A stretch of 64,000 bases of DNA. Source: Streptomyces liangshanensis. Lineage in GTDB: Bacteria > Actinomycetota > Actinomycetes > Streptomycetales > Streptomycetaceae. Of this stretch, positions 16,883-25,162 are shown piece by piece (position 1 is the first letter of the stretch; each line of letters starts with the position of its first letter). The stretch is taken from positions 7,509,501-7,573,500 of the forward strand of contig NZ_CP050177.1 of NCBI RefSeq assembly GCF_011694815.1, given 5' to 3'. The notes beneath the pieces were generated by a model. The model had not been told where the DNA came from and did not search any database. It was given only the letters and a program-made list of their open reading frames with translations. The translations under genes were made by a program, and so were the position numbers.

Positions 16883-18004
16883 TCAGCGGGTCCCGACCGC
16901 CGCGCGCACGGCCCGGCGGGCCATCGCGCAGTCGTCGTGCAGGCGCCGGAGCAGCAACCGCTGCTCCTCGCCGGTCGGCAGGCCGCTCTGCGCGCAGGAC
17001 GCGGCGGGCGCGGCGCCCGGGGCGGGGGGCTGCGTGTCCCGCATGGCGCGCTGCACGGCCGTCTCGTACATCCGGATCTCCCGGGTCAGGACGAGCATCA
17101 GGTTGACGAGGAAGGCGTCCCTGGCCGCGGGGCCCGGGGCCTGGGCGAGCTGGCTGATCTGCCGGCGCGCCACCGGGGCGTCCCCGAGCACCGACCACAG
17201 CGTCGCGAGGTCGTACCCGGGCAGGTACCACCCGGCGTGCTCCCAGTCGACGAGCACCGGGCCCGCCGGGGACAGCAGGATGTTGGAGAGCAGCGCGTCG
17301 CCGTGGCAGAACTGGCCCGCGCCCTGCCGGCCGGCCGCCAGGCCGTGCAGCAGCTTCTGGAGGTCACCCAGGTCCCGGTCGGTGAACAGGCCCAGCTCGT
17401 GGTAGCGGGCGATACGCGCGGCGTAGTCGAGGGGGGCGTCGAACATCCCGGCCGGCGGCCGCCAGGTGTTGAGGCGGGCGATCGCGCCGAGCGCGGCCCG
17501 CACGTCGGCGCGGGGCGGGGCCTCCACGGGGTGGCGGGCCAGCGCCGCCGCGCGGCCGGGCATCCGCTCGACCACCAGCGTGCAGTTGTCGGGGTCCGCG
17601 GCGATGAGGCGGGGCACGCGTACCGGCGGCCGGTGCCGCACGAACGCGCGGTATGCGGCTATTTCGTGGCGGAACCGTTCCGTCCAGACGGGGGAGTGGT
17701 CCAGCAGGCACTTGGCGACCGCCGTGGTGCGCCCGGTGGAACCGACGAGGAGGACGGAACGCCCGCTGCGGCGCAGGACCTGCACCGGATTGAACTCCGG
17801 ACAGATGCGGTGCACCGAGGCGATCGCCATCCGCAGCTGCGCGCCCTGGGGGCCGGACAAGTCGAGTCTCCCGCTGAGCGGTTGTTTGACCGCCCCGGCC
17901 CAGCGCCGGGGAGCGTTCGTGGGATCGAGGTACGGTCCGCTGCCGGGCGCGACCGTACGCGTCGACCGGGGCGGGGCGGACACGGAGGACGATGCTGTGT
18001 ACAT
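16883..18004 (-). CDS. Aminoglycoside phosphotransferase (APH)-fold protein
   Basis: 373 residues. The kinase-like APH catalytic loop is clear: [12 protein letters not shown] (233-244) with Asp236 and Asn241, and the metal-binding VDWEHAG (Asp253). [18 protein letters not shown] (85-102) would be the nucleotide-binding strand with Lys. The N-terminal ~50 residues are Ser/Pro-rich and disordered, the last 40 are Arg-rich. Despite the fold name it is a conserved Streptomyces housekeeping-type gene, not an obvious resistance gene; substrate unknown. The ATG at 18004 is taken; AAGGGA lies 12 bases upstream. Divergent from the NsdA-like regulator, an arrangement I recall from other Streptomyces. 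Confidence 0.8.
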   Translation of the reverse strand: MYTASSSVSAPPRSTRTVAPGSGPYLDPTNAPRRWAGAVKQPLSGRLDLSGPQGAQLRMAIASVHRICPEFNPVQVLRRSGRSVLLVGSTGRTTAVAKCLLDHSPVWTERFRHEIAAYRAFVRHRPPVRVPRLIAADPDNCTLVVERMPGRAAALARHPVEAPPRADVRAALGAIARLNTWRPPAGMFDAPLDYAARIARYHELGLFTDRDLGDLQKLLHGLAAGRQGAGQFCHGDALLSNILLSPAGPVLVDWEHAGWYLPGYDLATLWSVLGDAPVARRQISQLAQAPGPAARDAFLVNLMLVLTREIRMYETAVQRAMRDTQPPAPGAAPAASCAQSGLPTGEEQRLLLRRLHDDCAMARRAVRAAVGTR

Positions 18005-18247
18005 GGGCGAGACAGATCCCTTCGTGTACCGACGGATTGACACGCGCCTCCCGTCCCGGCGGCCGGTCCGCACCCTGGGGAGTACGTCCGGCTGCCGGGC
18101 CGGGGTGGCGCGTTCCTACCCGACACCGGCGCGCGGGTGGCACACCATCTGGCGCACCCTGGCGAACCCTGGCGAATAGTCACGGGGCGTCTGCTGGCAC
18201 CCGACAAGGGCTAGTGTCGAAGTCAGCCGAGAACCTGGGGGCTTGAC

Positions 18248-19762
18248 GTGAGCGGCGAACCCAACACCCGTCTGTCGGATCTGTTCGGCCTGGCCGGCTG
18301 GTCCAAGGGCGAACTCGCGAGACTGGTGAACCGGCAGGCGGCGGCCATGGGCCACCCCCAACTGGCCACGGACACCTCGCGCGTGCGGCGCTGGATCGAC
18401 ATGGGGGAGACTCCGCGCGATCCGGTGCCGAGAGTGCTGGCAGCGCTGTTCACCGAGCGGCTCGGTCGTGTCGTGACCATCGAGGACCTCGGCTTCGACC
18501 GGTCCGGGCGCGCGGGGAAACGACAGGAAGCCGGGAGTGCGGACAACCCCGACGGCCTGCCGTGGGCGCCCGAACGGACGGCGGCGGTCCTCACCGAATT
18601 CACGGGAATGGACCTCATGCTCAACCGACGCGGCCTGGTGGGCGCGGGCGCCGCGCTCGCCGCCGGCTCCGCACTCAGCAGTGCCATGCACGACTGGCTG
18701 CATCACGACCCCGTCCTCTCGTCCGACGCCCCCCGGCTCAACGCTCCCCTGCACGCCGACCCCGCTGGGTTCGACCGCTACGAGGCCGCCCCCATCGGGT
18801 CGCAGGAGATCGAGGCGCTGGAGCGTTCCGTCGAGGTGTTCCGCGCGTGGGACGCCTCCCGGGGCGGCGGACTACAGCGCAAGGCCGTGGTGGGCCAGCT
18901 CAACGAGGTGGGCGGCATGCTCGCCTACCGTCACCCCGACCATCTCCAGCGGCGCCTGTGGGGCGTCGCCGCCAACCTCGCCGTCCTCGCGGGCTGGATG
19001 TCCCACGACGTCGGCCTCGAACCCACCGCCCAGAAGTACTTCGTCATCGCCACCCACGCGGCCCGCGAGGGGGGCGACCGGCCCCGCGCGGGCGAGGCCC
19101 TCTCCCGGGCCGCCCGCCAGATGATCCATCTGGGCCGGCCCGACGACGCCCTCGACCTGATGAAGCTCGCCAGGTCGGGGTCGGGGGAGGAGGCTCTGCC
19201 CCGTACGCGCGCCATGCTGCACACCATCGAGGCGTGGGCGCAGGCGTCCCTCGGGCGCGGGCAGGCCATGCGCCGCACCCTGGGCGAGGCGGAGGATCTC
19301 TTCGTCTCGGACAAGGGGGACGTGGAACCGCCCAGCTGGATGCAGATGTTCGACGAGGCCGACCTGCACGGGATGGAGGCCCTGGCCTTCCGTACGCTCG
19401 CCGACCACGAACCCTCGGCGGCGGCCACCGCCCAGCGCCATGCCAGGAGGGCGCTGGACCTGCGGGTGGGCGGCCGGCAGCGGTCGAAGATCTTCGACCA
19501 CATCTCGCTGGCCTCCGCCTGCTTCATCGCGGACGACCCGGAGCAGGCCGCGACGTACGCCCGGCTCGCCCTGGTGTCGATAAGGGAGACCTCCTCCCTC
19601 CGCACCTGGGACCGGCTGCGCGAGATGTACCGGCTCACCGGCCAGTACGCGGACTACGGGAAGGTCCAGGATCTGCGGGAGGAGATCGAACTCTCCATGC
19701 CGAAGGGCCCGGGCCGGCCGTCCGTCCTCGGCCCGGCCAGGAAGACCTACGGATCGGCGTAG
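18248..19762 (+). CDS. NsdA/NsdB-like TPR regulator
   Basis: 504 residues from a GTG (a GGGG-rich leader, GGGGGCTTGAC, precedes). The N-terminal ~75 residues (LSDLFGLAGWSKGELARLVN, DTSRVRRWIDMGETPRDP) look like a degenerate helix-turn-helix. MLNRRGLVGAGAALAAG near 123 is a hydrophobic strip reminiscent of a Tat motif but internal. The rest is helical with TPR-like pairs (AGEALSRAARQMIHLGRPDDAL, ATYARLALVSIRETSSL). It belongs with the Streptomyces NsdA/NsdB proteins, negative regulators of differentiation and antibiotic production. Which paralogue this is cannot be told, so no symbol is given. Confidence 0.7.
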   Translation: MSGEPNTRLSDLFGLAGWSKGELARLVNRQAAAMGHPQLATDTSRVRRWIDMGETPRDPVPRVLAALFTERLGRVVTIEDLGFDRSGRAGKRQEAGSADNPDGLPWAPERTAAVLTEFTGMDLMLNRRGLVGAGAALAAGSALSSAMHDWLHHDPVLSSDAPRLNAPLHADPAGFDRYEAAPIGSQEIEALERSVEVFRAWDASRGGGLQRKAVVGQLNEVGGMLAYRHPDHLQRRLWGVAANLAVLAGWMSHDVGLEPTAQKYFVIATHAAREGGDRPRAGEALSRAARQMIHLGRPDDALDLMKLARSGSGEEALPRTRAMLHTIEAWAQASLGRGQAMRRTLGEAEDLFVSDKGDVEPPSWMQMFDEADLHGMEALAFRTLADHEPSAAATAQRHARRALDLRVGGRQRSKIFDHISLASACFIADDPEQAATYARLALVSIRETSSLRTWDRLREMYRLTGQYADYGKVQDLREEIELSMPKGPGRPSVLGPARKTYGSA

Positions 19763-19821
19763 GCGTTACGGATCGGCTCACGCGTGAGGCGTTCGCCGCC
19801 ATCTCAGGAATCCGCCACGTC

Positions 19822-21285
19822 TCAGGAATCCACCCGGTCCTCCGGTCCGCGGGACCTGGCGACCATCACACAGGCGTCGTCCGTGTCCCCGGCCCCGCCG
19901 AGCCGCGCGACGATCGTCTCCGCGCACTCGCGCGCCGTGCGTGCCCGGGTCAACAGGGGCGCCAGCGCGAGGAGGTGATTTTGCCGTGCCTCCGTACCGG
20001 CACGGCCCTCGCCGTCGGTGTGCAGCACCAGGACGTCACCCGGGAGGAGGCGGAGGTCGGCCTGTTCGTACGCGGCTCCCGTCGTCGCGCCGAGCAGCAC
20101 GCCGTCCGGCGGGGTGAGCGCGCGCCCCGTCCCGTCGCGGAACAGCAACGGGGCGGGGTTCGCCGCCTGCGCCCACACCAGGGTGGCGGTGTCCGGCCGG
20201 TAGCGGGCGCAGAGCGCGCTGCCGAGCGCGGGCTGCCGGGAGGTCTCCAGGAGCTGGTTGAGGTGTCCGAGGAGGGCGCCCGGCTCGATGCCCGCCACCG
20301 CCATCCCGCGCAGGGCCCCGAGCAGCATCGCCAGGTTGGAGGCGGCCGCCACCCCCTGTCCCGTGAGGTCCCCGACCGTCATCAGGGTGTCCCCGCCGGG
20401 AAGGTCGAGGGCGTCGTACCAGTCGCCCCGGGCCGTGGGCGCCGACGCGCCGCCCAGATGCCGGGCGGCCACGTCCAGGGCGGCGGCCCCGCTGCGCGAC
20501 AGCTCCAACGCGCCGCCCCGCGTGGGGAGTACGGCCTGCTGCAACTCGGCCACCAGCCGCTGTTCCGTCTGTGCGAGGTGCTGGCGCCGGTGCACCGAGT
20601 CCCGGGTGTCGCGCAACACCCGCTCGCTGCGGCGCAGGGTGCTGACGTCGCGCAGGACCGCCCACATGGAGGCCGTGCAGCCGCCGGTGTCGAGGACCGG
20701 CTCGCCCATCATGTGCAGTGTACGGACCCGGCCCTGGGCGGTCAGGACGCGGAACTCCCCGTCGATGGGCCGCCCGTCGATCAGGCAGGCCGTCACCATC
20801 GCGGTGAGCAGGGCCTGGTCCTCGGGGAACAGCAGGGACGGCAGCTCGTCGAGCGACAACGGGCCGGCCTCCTGCGGGCGCCCGAAGATCTCGTACAACT
20901 CGTCGGACCAGGTGACCTCGTCGGTGAGGAGGTTCCACTCGGCGCTGCCGACCCGGCCGGTGAGCGGAGCGGGCCGGGGGGCGGGCGGACCGGCGCTCCG
21001 CCCCTGGGCGGGGACCGTGCCGTGCGGGTCGTCCGTCAGGTCCGGCCTGCCGGCCCTGAGCTGGTCCAAGTGGGCGCCGAGGTCGTCCAGTTGGTGCACG
21101 GCCAGGTCGCAGAGCGCGCGCTGCCAGCGCCGGAGGATGTCGTCGTCGTCCGCCTCGGCCGAGGCGTCCCGGCGCACGGCGTCCACGTCTCCGCGCAACC
21201 TGCGGGTCTGCGTGATCAGGGCGTCGACCGAGCCCCGCTCGGGAGGCTGTGGGGCGGGACGGTCCGCGAACAGAGGGGACGGCAT
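19822..21285 (-). CDS. PAS domain-containing SpoIIE-type PP2C phosphatase
   Basis: 487 residues. About 20-80 is a coiled helical region (LITQTRRLRGDVDAVRRD), 112-217 a PAS domain (AEWNLLTDEVTWSDELYEIF, FRVLTAQGRVRTLHMMGEP), 222-255 a coiled linker and 256-480 a PP2C/SpoIIE domain. The metal sites are recognisable: GDWYDAL (287-293), GDLTGQG (305-311), HTDGEGRAG and DDACVMVAR. Such phosphatases dephosphorylate anti-anti-sigma factors in partner-switching; no anti-sigma genes are adjacent. The ATG at 21285 follows GGAGTTCGAG and matches family starts; upstream in-frame ATG/GTG codons add a low-complexity leader. Confidence 0.88.
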   Translation of the reverse strand: MPSPLFADRPAPQPPERGSVDALITQTRRLRGDVDAVRRDASAEADDDDILRRWQRALCDLAVHQLDDLGAHLDQLRAGRPDLTDDPHGTVPAQGRSAGPPAPRPAPLTGRVGSAEWNLLTDEVTWSDELYEIFGRPQEAGPLSLDELPSLLFPEDQALLTAMVTACLIDGRPIDGEFRVLTAQGRVRTLHMMGEPVLDTGGCTASMWAVLRDVSTLRRSERVLRDTRDSVHRRQHLAQTEQRLVAELQQAVLPTRGGALELSRSGAAALDVAARHLGGASAPTARGDWYDALDLPGGDTLMTVGDLTGQGVAAASNLAMLLGALRGMAVAGIEPGALLGHLNQLLETSRQPALGSALCARYRPDTATLVWAQAANPAPLLFRDGTGRALTPPDGVLLGATTGAAYEQADLRLLPGDVLVLHTDGEGRAGTEARQNHLLALAPLLTRARTARECAETIVARLGGAGDTDDACVMVARSRGPEDRVDS

Positions 21286-21487
21286 CTCGAACTCCGATGG
21301 GGCGGCGGCACTGCCTGGTCCGGATGGTGGACCATTAAGACTGTCGCACAGGCGCGGGGGGCCTGTAGGGCGATTGGCCACACTCGGCGGGGTCATGCGG
21401 TCGGCATATGCCAGCGGCTGCACATGGGGAGAGATCGGACAGCCCGTCACCGGTCCGGTCCGGTCGGACGAGCGGGCCGGACCGGCC

Positions 21488-22066
21488 CTATTCGACCGGC
21501 ATGCGGTGGAGCGCCACCAGCAGGCGCCAGACCCGGGTGGCGATGCCCTCCGGGGTGTCCTCGACCAGGCCGTGCAGCCAGTCCGCCAGGACCCCGGCGA
21601 AGGCCGCCGCGACGGCGGAGGCGATCAGGTCGGGGGCGGGCGCCCCGGCGAGCACCCGCTCCGCCTTGGCGCGCTCGCGCAGTTCGCGGTGGAGCAGCTC
21701 GCCCAGCGGCCCGCCGCCCCCCGGCCGCAACAGCGTCCGGTAGAGCGCCGCGTGCGGGGTCAGGCCGACGAAGAACGCGGTGAGCGGGGGTGGGGGCGTC
21801 CGCGGGTCGGGGGCGCCCCGCCACGCGTGCAGGGCGTCCACGGCGTCCCGTACGACCTCCGCGCAGGCGTCGACCGCCAGCGCCTGGAGGTCCGGGTAGT
21901 GCAGGTAGAACGTGGCCCGGCCGAGCCCCGCCCGGCGGGCCAGCGCGGCGACCCCGATCTCCTCGAAGGGCTGCTCGGCGCAGGCGTCGAGCAGCGCCTG
22001 CCGCAGCCGGGCGCGTGTTCTCGCGGTCCGCGGGTCGCCCGCGTCGGCGGACGGGCCGGCGGTCAT
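21488..22066 (-). CDS. TetR family transcriptional regulator
   Basis: 192 residues. Helix-turn-helix at about 16-62: RTRARLRQALLDACAEQPFEEIG, AALARRAGLGRATFYLHYPD. The C-terminal ligand domain is Ala/Leu-rich with the end DLIASAVAAAFAGVLADWLHG typical of the AcrR_13-like group. The ATG at 22066 overlaps the stop of the upstream DUF1304 gene by 4 bases, so the two are translationally coupled, and the operon leader holds an ACAGGTGT/ACACCTGT operator that this protein probably binds. Ligand unknown. Confidence 0.88.
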   Translation of the reverse strand: MTAGPSADAGDPRTARTRARLRQALLDACAEQPFEEIGVAALARRAGLGRATFYLHYPDLQALAVDACAEVVRDAVDALHAWRGAPDPRTPPPPLTAFFVGLTPHAALYRTLLRPGGGGPLGELLHRELRERAKAERVLAGAPAPDLIASAVAAAFAGVLADWLHGLVEDTPEGIATRVWRLLVALHRMPVE

Positions 22067-22425
22067 CCGGCCGCCAGGACGACGGCCAGGGCGACCGCGC
22101 CGGGCAGCGCCTGGACGAAGAGGATGCGCCGGTTCGCGGTGAGACCGCCGTACAGGCCCGCGACGGTCACGCAGATCGTGAAGAAGACCTGCACCCGGAA
22201 GCCGGTCGGGTCGGAGACGATCAGTCCCCATATCAGCCCGGCGGCCAGGAAGCCGTTGTAGAGGCCCTGGTTGGCGGCGAGCGGGGCCGTCGCCTTGGCC
22301 ATGTCCGCGTCGAAGCCGGAGAGCTCGCGGCCCTTCGCGCCCTCCCACAGGAACATCTCCAGTACCAGGATGTAGACGTGGAGCGCGGCCAGGAGGCCGA
22401 CCAGGATGTGTGCGGCTGTCTGCAT
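22063..22425 (-). CDS. DUF1304 membrane protein
   Basis: 120-residue integral membrane protein with four predicted transmembrane helices: ILVGLLAALHVYILVLEMFLW (7-27), a loop with NQGLYNGFLAAGLIWGLIV, VFFTICVTVAGLYGGL and LPGAVALAVVLAAG. The motif NQGLYNGFLAAGLIWG is the DUF1304 signature. Function not established in the family. First gene of a two-gene operon with the TetR regulator. Confidence 0.88.
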   Translation of the reverse strand: MQTAAHILVGLLAALHVYILVLEMFLWEGAKGRELSGFDADMAKATAPLAANQGLYNGFLAAGLIWGLIVSDPTGFRVQVFFTICVTVAGLYGGLTANRRILFVQALPGAVALAVVLAAG

Positions 22426-22452
22426 GACGGGATCCCCCGAGAGAGTTTCTGA

Positions 22453-22481
22453 ACAGGTGTACCGAAAGTATAGACACCTGT
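22453..22481 (-). promoter_or_regulatory. TetR operator with embedded -10 box
   Basis: ACAGGTGT (22453-22460) and ACACCTGT (22474-22481) are perfect 8-bp arms with 13 bp between. On the minus strand the spacer contains TATACT, a good -10 box reading towards the DUF1304-TetR operon, so a bound dimer would cover the promoter. Confidence 0.65.
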
Positions 22482-22550
22482 CCATGAGTGCTCCTGGCCG
22501 GGGGGCGTGGGCGCCTACGGGCGGGACGCGCGGGGACGGCCGTGAACGAG

Positions 22551-22588
22551 CCGGGGCCTCCAGGGAAGCGCGTCCCTGGAGGCCCCGG
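22551..22588 (-). terminator. Terminator after endonuclease gene
   Basis: Perfect 16-bp stem CCGGGGCCTCCAGGGA (22551-22566) / TCCCTGGAGGCCCCGG (22573-22588) with a 6-base loop, 84 bases past the endonuclease stop. Confidence 0.75.
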
Positions 22589-22672
22589 CCAGCATTCCCC
22601 GTCGGGGGCGCTTGGAGTTAACGCGGTCAGTCTGGCCCGCCCCCGGTCGGGCGCGGAGGTGCCGCGCCGCGC

Positions 22673-23470
22673 TCACCAGATGGACTCCACCCATTCGGGG
22701 TGGTCGACGAACGGGTTCCGGTTGTGCTGGTACGACGTGTATATGACGTCGTTGCGCCGCTTCTCGAACGTGTCTGGCGGATCCTGCTCGTTCCACCGCT
22801 TGAGCACGGACAGCTTCCCCATGAAGGGGGTGGAGCCGTTGTTGACCCGGTCGTTGGCCTCCAGGTCGGCCCACGCGTCGTCGCCCTCGTACCGCACGGC
22901 CATGTAGAGGATCATCCGGGCCACGTCGCCCTTCACGGCGTTGCGCGGCTCGAAGGAGTCGGAGTCCGTGTAGTTGCCCGGCGCGCCCGCGACCGCGCCG
23001 CCGCCCAGGTCGAAGTCCTTGTTCCCCCGCGTCGAGTTCACCCCGACCTCGCTGGGCCGCAGGTGGTGGATGTCCGTGCCGGGTCCCGCTGAGGTGCCGA
23101 AGCCGCCGTGGGACTGGGCCCAGACGTGCTCGCGGTTCCAGTTGCCCGCGTTGCCGCCGTTGCTCGCCTTGGACTGCGACTTCCCGGTGTAGAGCAGGAT
23201 GACGTTCGACCTGTTCGCCGGGTCCTCGTCGGTGACCTTGAGGGCCTCCCACACCGCCGCGTACGAGATCTTGGTCTGGTTCCTGATGATCGAGTGCAGT
23301 GCCGTCCTGAGCTGCGGGCCGCTCTTGCCGAGCGCGTTCTGGTAGTACGTGTCGTCGAGCGCGGCCCGCGGGGTGGCGGCGGGCGCGGCGGCCGTGGTGG
23401 TGGCGAGCACCGCGGTGACGGCGCAGAGGGCCAGCAGCGCGTGTCTCGCGGTGTGTCGGCGACGAACCAT
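22673..23470 (-). CDS. Secreted endonuclease I family nuclease
   Basis: 265 residues. Signal peptide RRRHTARHALLALCAVTAVL with cleavage after APAA. The mature protein begins DDTYYQNALGKSGPQLRTALHSII, the usual start of the endonuclease_1 (PF04231) family. The metal-dependent core is NREHVWAQSHGGFG with the catalytic His, then DIHHLRPSEVGVNSTRGNKDFD. These are extracellular DNases/RNases (Bsn, NucM, EndA relatives) used to feed on nucleic acid. ATG at 23470 gives the signal peptide directly. A single gene, divergent from the glycosidase operon. Confidence 0.92.
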   Translation of the reverse strand: MVRRRHTARHALLALCAVTAVLATTTAAAPAATPRAALDDTYYQNALGKSGPQLRTALHSIIRNQTKISYAAVWEALKVTDEDPANRSNVILLYTGKSQSKASNGGNAGNWNREHVWAQSHGGFGTSAGPGTDIHHLRPSEVGVNSTRGNKDFDLGGGAVAGAPGNYTDSDSFEPRNAVKGDVARMILYMAVRYEGDDAWADLEANDRVNNGSTPFMGKLSVLKRWNEQDPPDTFEKRRNDVIYTSYQHNRNPFVDHPEWVESIW

Positions 23471-23750
23471 GGGGGTTTCCCTTCGGGCGGGACCACCACG
23501 GCGCACGGGTCACAGGGTCGGGAGGGGCACTGTGGTGGTCGTGCGGAACGGTTCAGCGGGAGCCTTCCACAGGATCCGTGGACCGGGAGTGAACGCGCCG
23601 TGTTGGTCATGTGCAAGTCAAATCTGGGGGGCTGGTGGGGATGGGGGGAATCCTGTGACGTACCGTCAGGACACGGAGTGGTGACGAGGTGCCCGGTTGT
23701 GAAGGGTCTGTGCCCCTATCGCGGGGGTCCGGCCGGGTGTCCGCCGAACT

Positions 23751-23764
23751 TTGGTCCATACCTA
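23751..23764. promoter_or_regulatory. Candidate DasR-responsive element
   Basis: TTGGTCCATACCTA matches the dre core TGGTCTAGACCA at 10 of 12 positions by my alignment (central CTAG reads CCAT). It ends 4 bases before the -35 box of the glucanase-chitinase operon. DasR is the GntR regulator that controls chitin and N-acetylglucosamine genes in Streptomyces. Confidence 0.4.
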
Positions 23765-23768
23765 TCCC

Positions 23769-23797
23769 TTGACGGCCTCATCTCCTCTCCCTTAAAT
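23769..23797 (+). promoter_or_regulatory. Promoter of the ricin-glycosidase operon
   Basis: -35 TTGACG (23769-23774), 17-base spacer, -10 TTAAAT (23792-23797), which predicts a leader of about 90 bases before the GH16 start. Confidence 0.5.
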
Positions 23798-23893
23798 CAA
23801 GTATTGAAATAAGCGCCTGAGACGGCATCCCCGATCGTCACACCTCTCGGCGTCCGGAATGTCATGCGCATGCCCCCCACATGAAGTGATGTG

Positions 23894-25162
23894 ATGACTG
23901 TGCGAACTCCCTTGCGGCGCCGGATGGCGCTGTACGGCCTTGCCCTGCTCTGTTGCGCGAGCGCCGTCGCGGCCGGGCCCGCGACCGTGGCCGGCGCGGC
24001 CCCCGCACCGGCCCCCGCCGCCGCGGCGGCCGTCGTGTTCAACGACGACTTCAACGGCCCCGCCGGATCGGGCGTGGACGGCAGCAAGTGGCAGTTGGAG
24101 ACCGGCGACAACGTCAACAACCATGAGCGCCAGTACTACACGTCGGGCACCAACAACGCGGCCCTCGACGGCGCCGGCAACCTGGTCATCCAGGCACGCA
24201 GGGAGAACCCCAACAACTACCAGTGCTGGTACGGCCGGTGCGAGTACACCTCCGCACGGCTGAACACCGCCGGCAAGTTCAGCGCCCAGTACGGGCGTGT
24301 CGAGTCGCGCATCAAGATCCCGCGCGGCCAGGGCATCTGGCCCGCCTTCTGGATGCTCGGCAACGGCGGGGGCGGCTGGCCCGCCCAGGGCGAGATCGAC
24401 GTCATGGAGAACGTCGGCTTCGAGCCCAGCACCGTCCACGGCACCCTCCACGGCCCCGGCTACTCCGGTGCCGAGGGGATCGGCGCCGGCTACACCCTGC
24501 CGGGCGGCCAGCAGTTCGCGGACGCGTTCCACACCTTCGCGATCGACTGGGCCCCGGACTCCATCACCTGGTCGGTGGACGGGAACGTCTACCAGCGCAG
24601 GACGCCCGCCGACCTCGGCGGCGACTCCTGGGTGTTCAACAAGTCGTTCTTCATGATCCTGAACCTCGCGGTCGGCGGCTACTGGCCCGGTGACCCCAAC
24701 GGCAGCACGGTCCTGCCCCAGTACATGGTCATCGACTACGTCCGGGTCACCACCGGCGACACCGGCACCCCCGGAACGGGCCGGGCGATCCGCGGCCTCG
24801 GCGGCAAGTGCGTCGACGTCGCCGCCGCCAGCTCCGCCAACGGCACGCCCGTCCAGCTCTACGACTGCAACGGCTCCGCCGCGCAGCAGTGGACCGTCGG
24901 CTCCGACGGCACGATCCGCGCGCTGGGCAAGTGCCTCGACGTCAAGGACGGCAGTGTCGCCGACGGCGCGCAGCTCCAGATCTGGGACTGCACCGGCGCG
25001 AACAACCAGAAGTGGGCCACCCCGGCGGCGCTGGACGTCGTGAACATCCAGGCGAACAAGTGCCTGGACGTCCCGGCCGCCAACTCGGCCAACGGGACCC
25101 GGCTCCAGATCTACACCTGCAACGGCTCGGCCGCACAGAAGTGGACGGTGAACGCCTCGTGA
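23894..25162 (+). CDS. Secreted GH16 endo-beta-1,3-glucanase with ricin module
   Basis: 422 residues. Signal peptide RRRMALYGLALLCCASAVAAG, then an Ala/Pro spacer. GH16 catalytic domain about 47-285: VFNDDFNGPAGSGVDGSKW, QARRENPN, the active-site strand GEIDVMEN with Glu167, Asp169 and Glu172 (nucleophile-helper-acid/base), and WSVDGNVYQRR. A ricin-type beta-trefoil lectin fills 297-422 with QQW/QKW repeats (GKCVDVAAASSANGTPVQLYD; GKCLDVKDGSVADG; NKCLDVPAANSANG). The enzyme should cut beta-1,3-glucan (laminarin, fungal wall). ATG at 23894 is taken; a GTG sits directly before it. Its stop overlaps the start of the next gene by 4 bases. Confidence 0.92.
   Translation: MTVRTPLRRRMALYGLALLCCASAVAAGPATVAGAAPAPAPAAAAAVVFNDDFNGPAGSGVDGSKWQLETGDNVNNHERQYYTSGTNNAALDGAGNLVIQARRENPNNYQCWYGRCEYTSARLNTAGKFSAQYGRVESRIKIPRGQGIWPAFWMLGNGGGGWPAQGEIDVMENVGFEPSTVHGTLHGPGYSGAEGIGAGYTLPGGQQFADAFHTFAIDWAPDSITWSVDGNVYQRRTPADLGGDSWVFNKSFFMILNLAVGGYWPGDPNGSTVLPQYMVIDYVRVTTGDTGTPGTGRAIRGLGGKCVDVAAASSANGTPVQLYDCNGSAAQQWTVGSDGTIRALGKCLDVKDGSVADGAQLQIWDCTGANNQKWATPAALDVVNIQANKCLDVPAANSANGTRLQIYTCNGSAAQKWTVNAS
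24794..25147 (+). repeat. Ricin-module coding repeat, copy 1
   Basis: 354-bp segment coding for the lectin module of the GH16 gene. It recurs at 25279-25632 (offset 485) with roughly 90% identity by eye, including long identical runs. Confidence 0.8.

Larger units (their letters stand above)
23471..23893. other. 423-bp divergent intergenic region
   Basis: Non-coding gap between the endonuclease and the glycosidase operon. It contains a short palindrome TGACG-tac-CGTCA (23656-23668), a DasR-like site at 23751 and a good sigma-70 promoter at 23769. The stretch 23785-23820 is AT-rich compared with its surroundings. Confidence 0.6.

Noticed and set aside
16883..18004. Aminoglycoside resistance gene
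   Set aside because: Only the fold is shared; the protein is a conserved Streptomyces gene with a disordered N-terminus, and nothing points to resistance.
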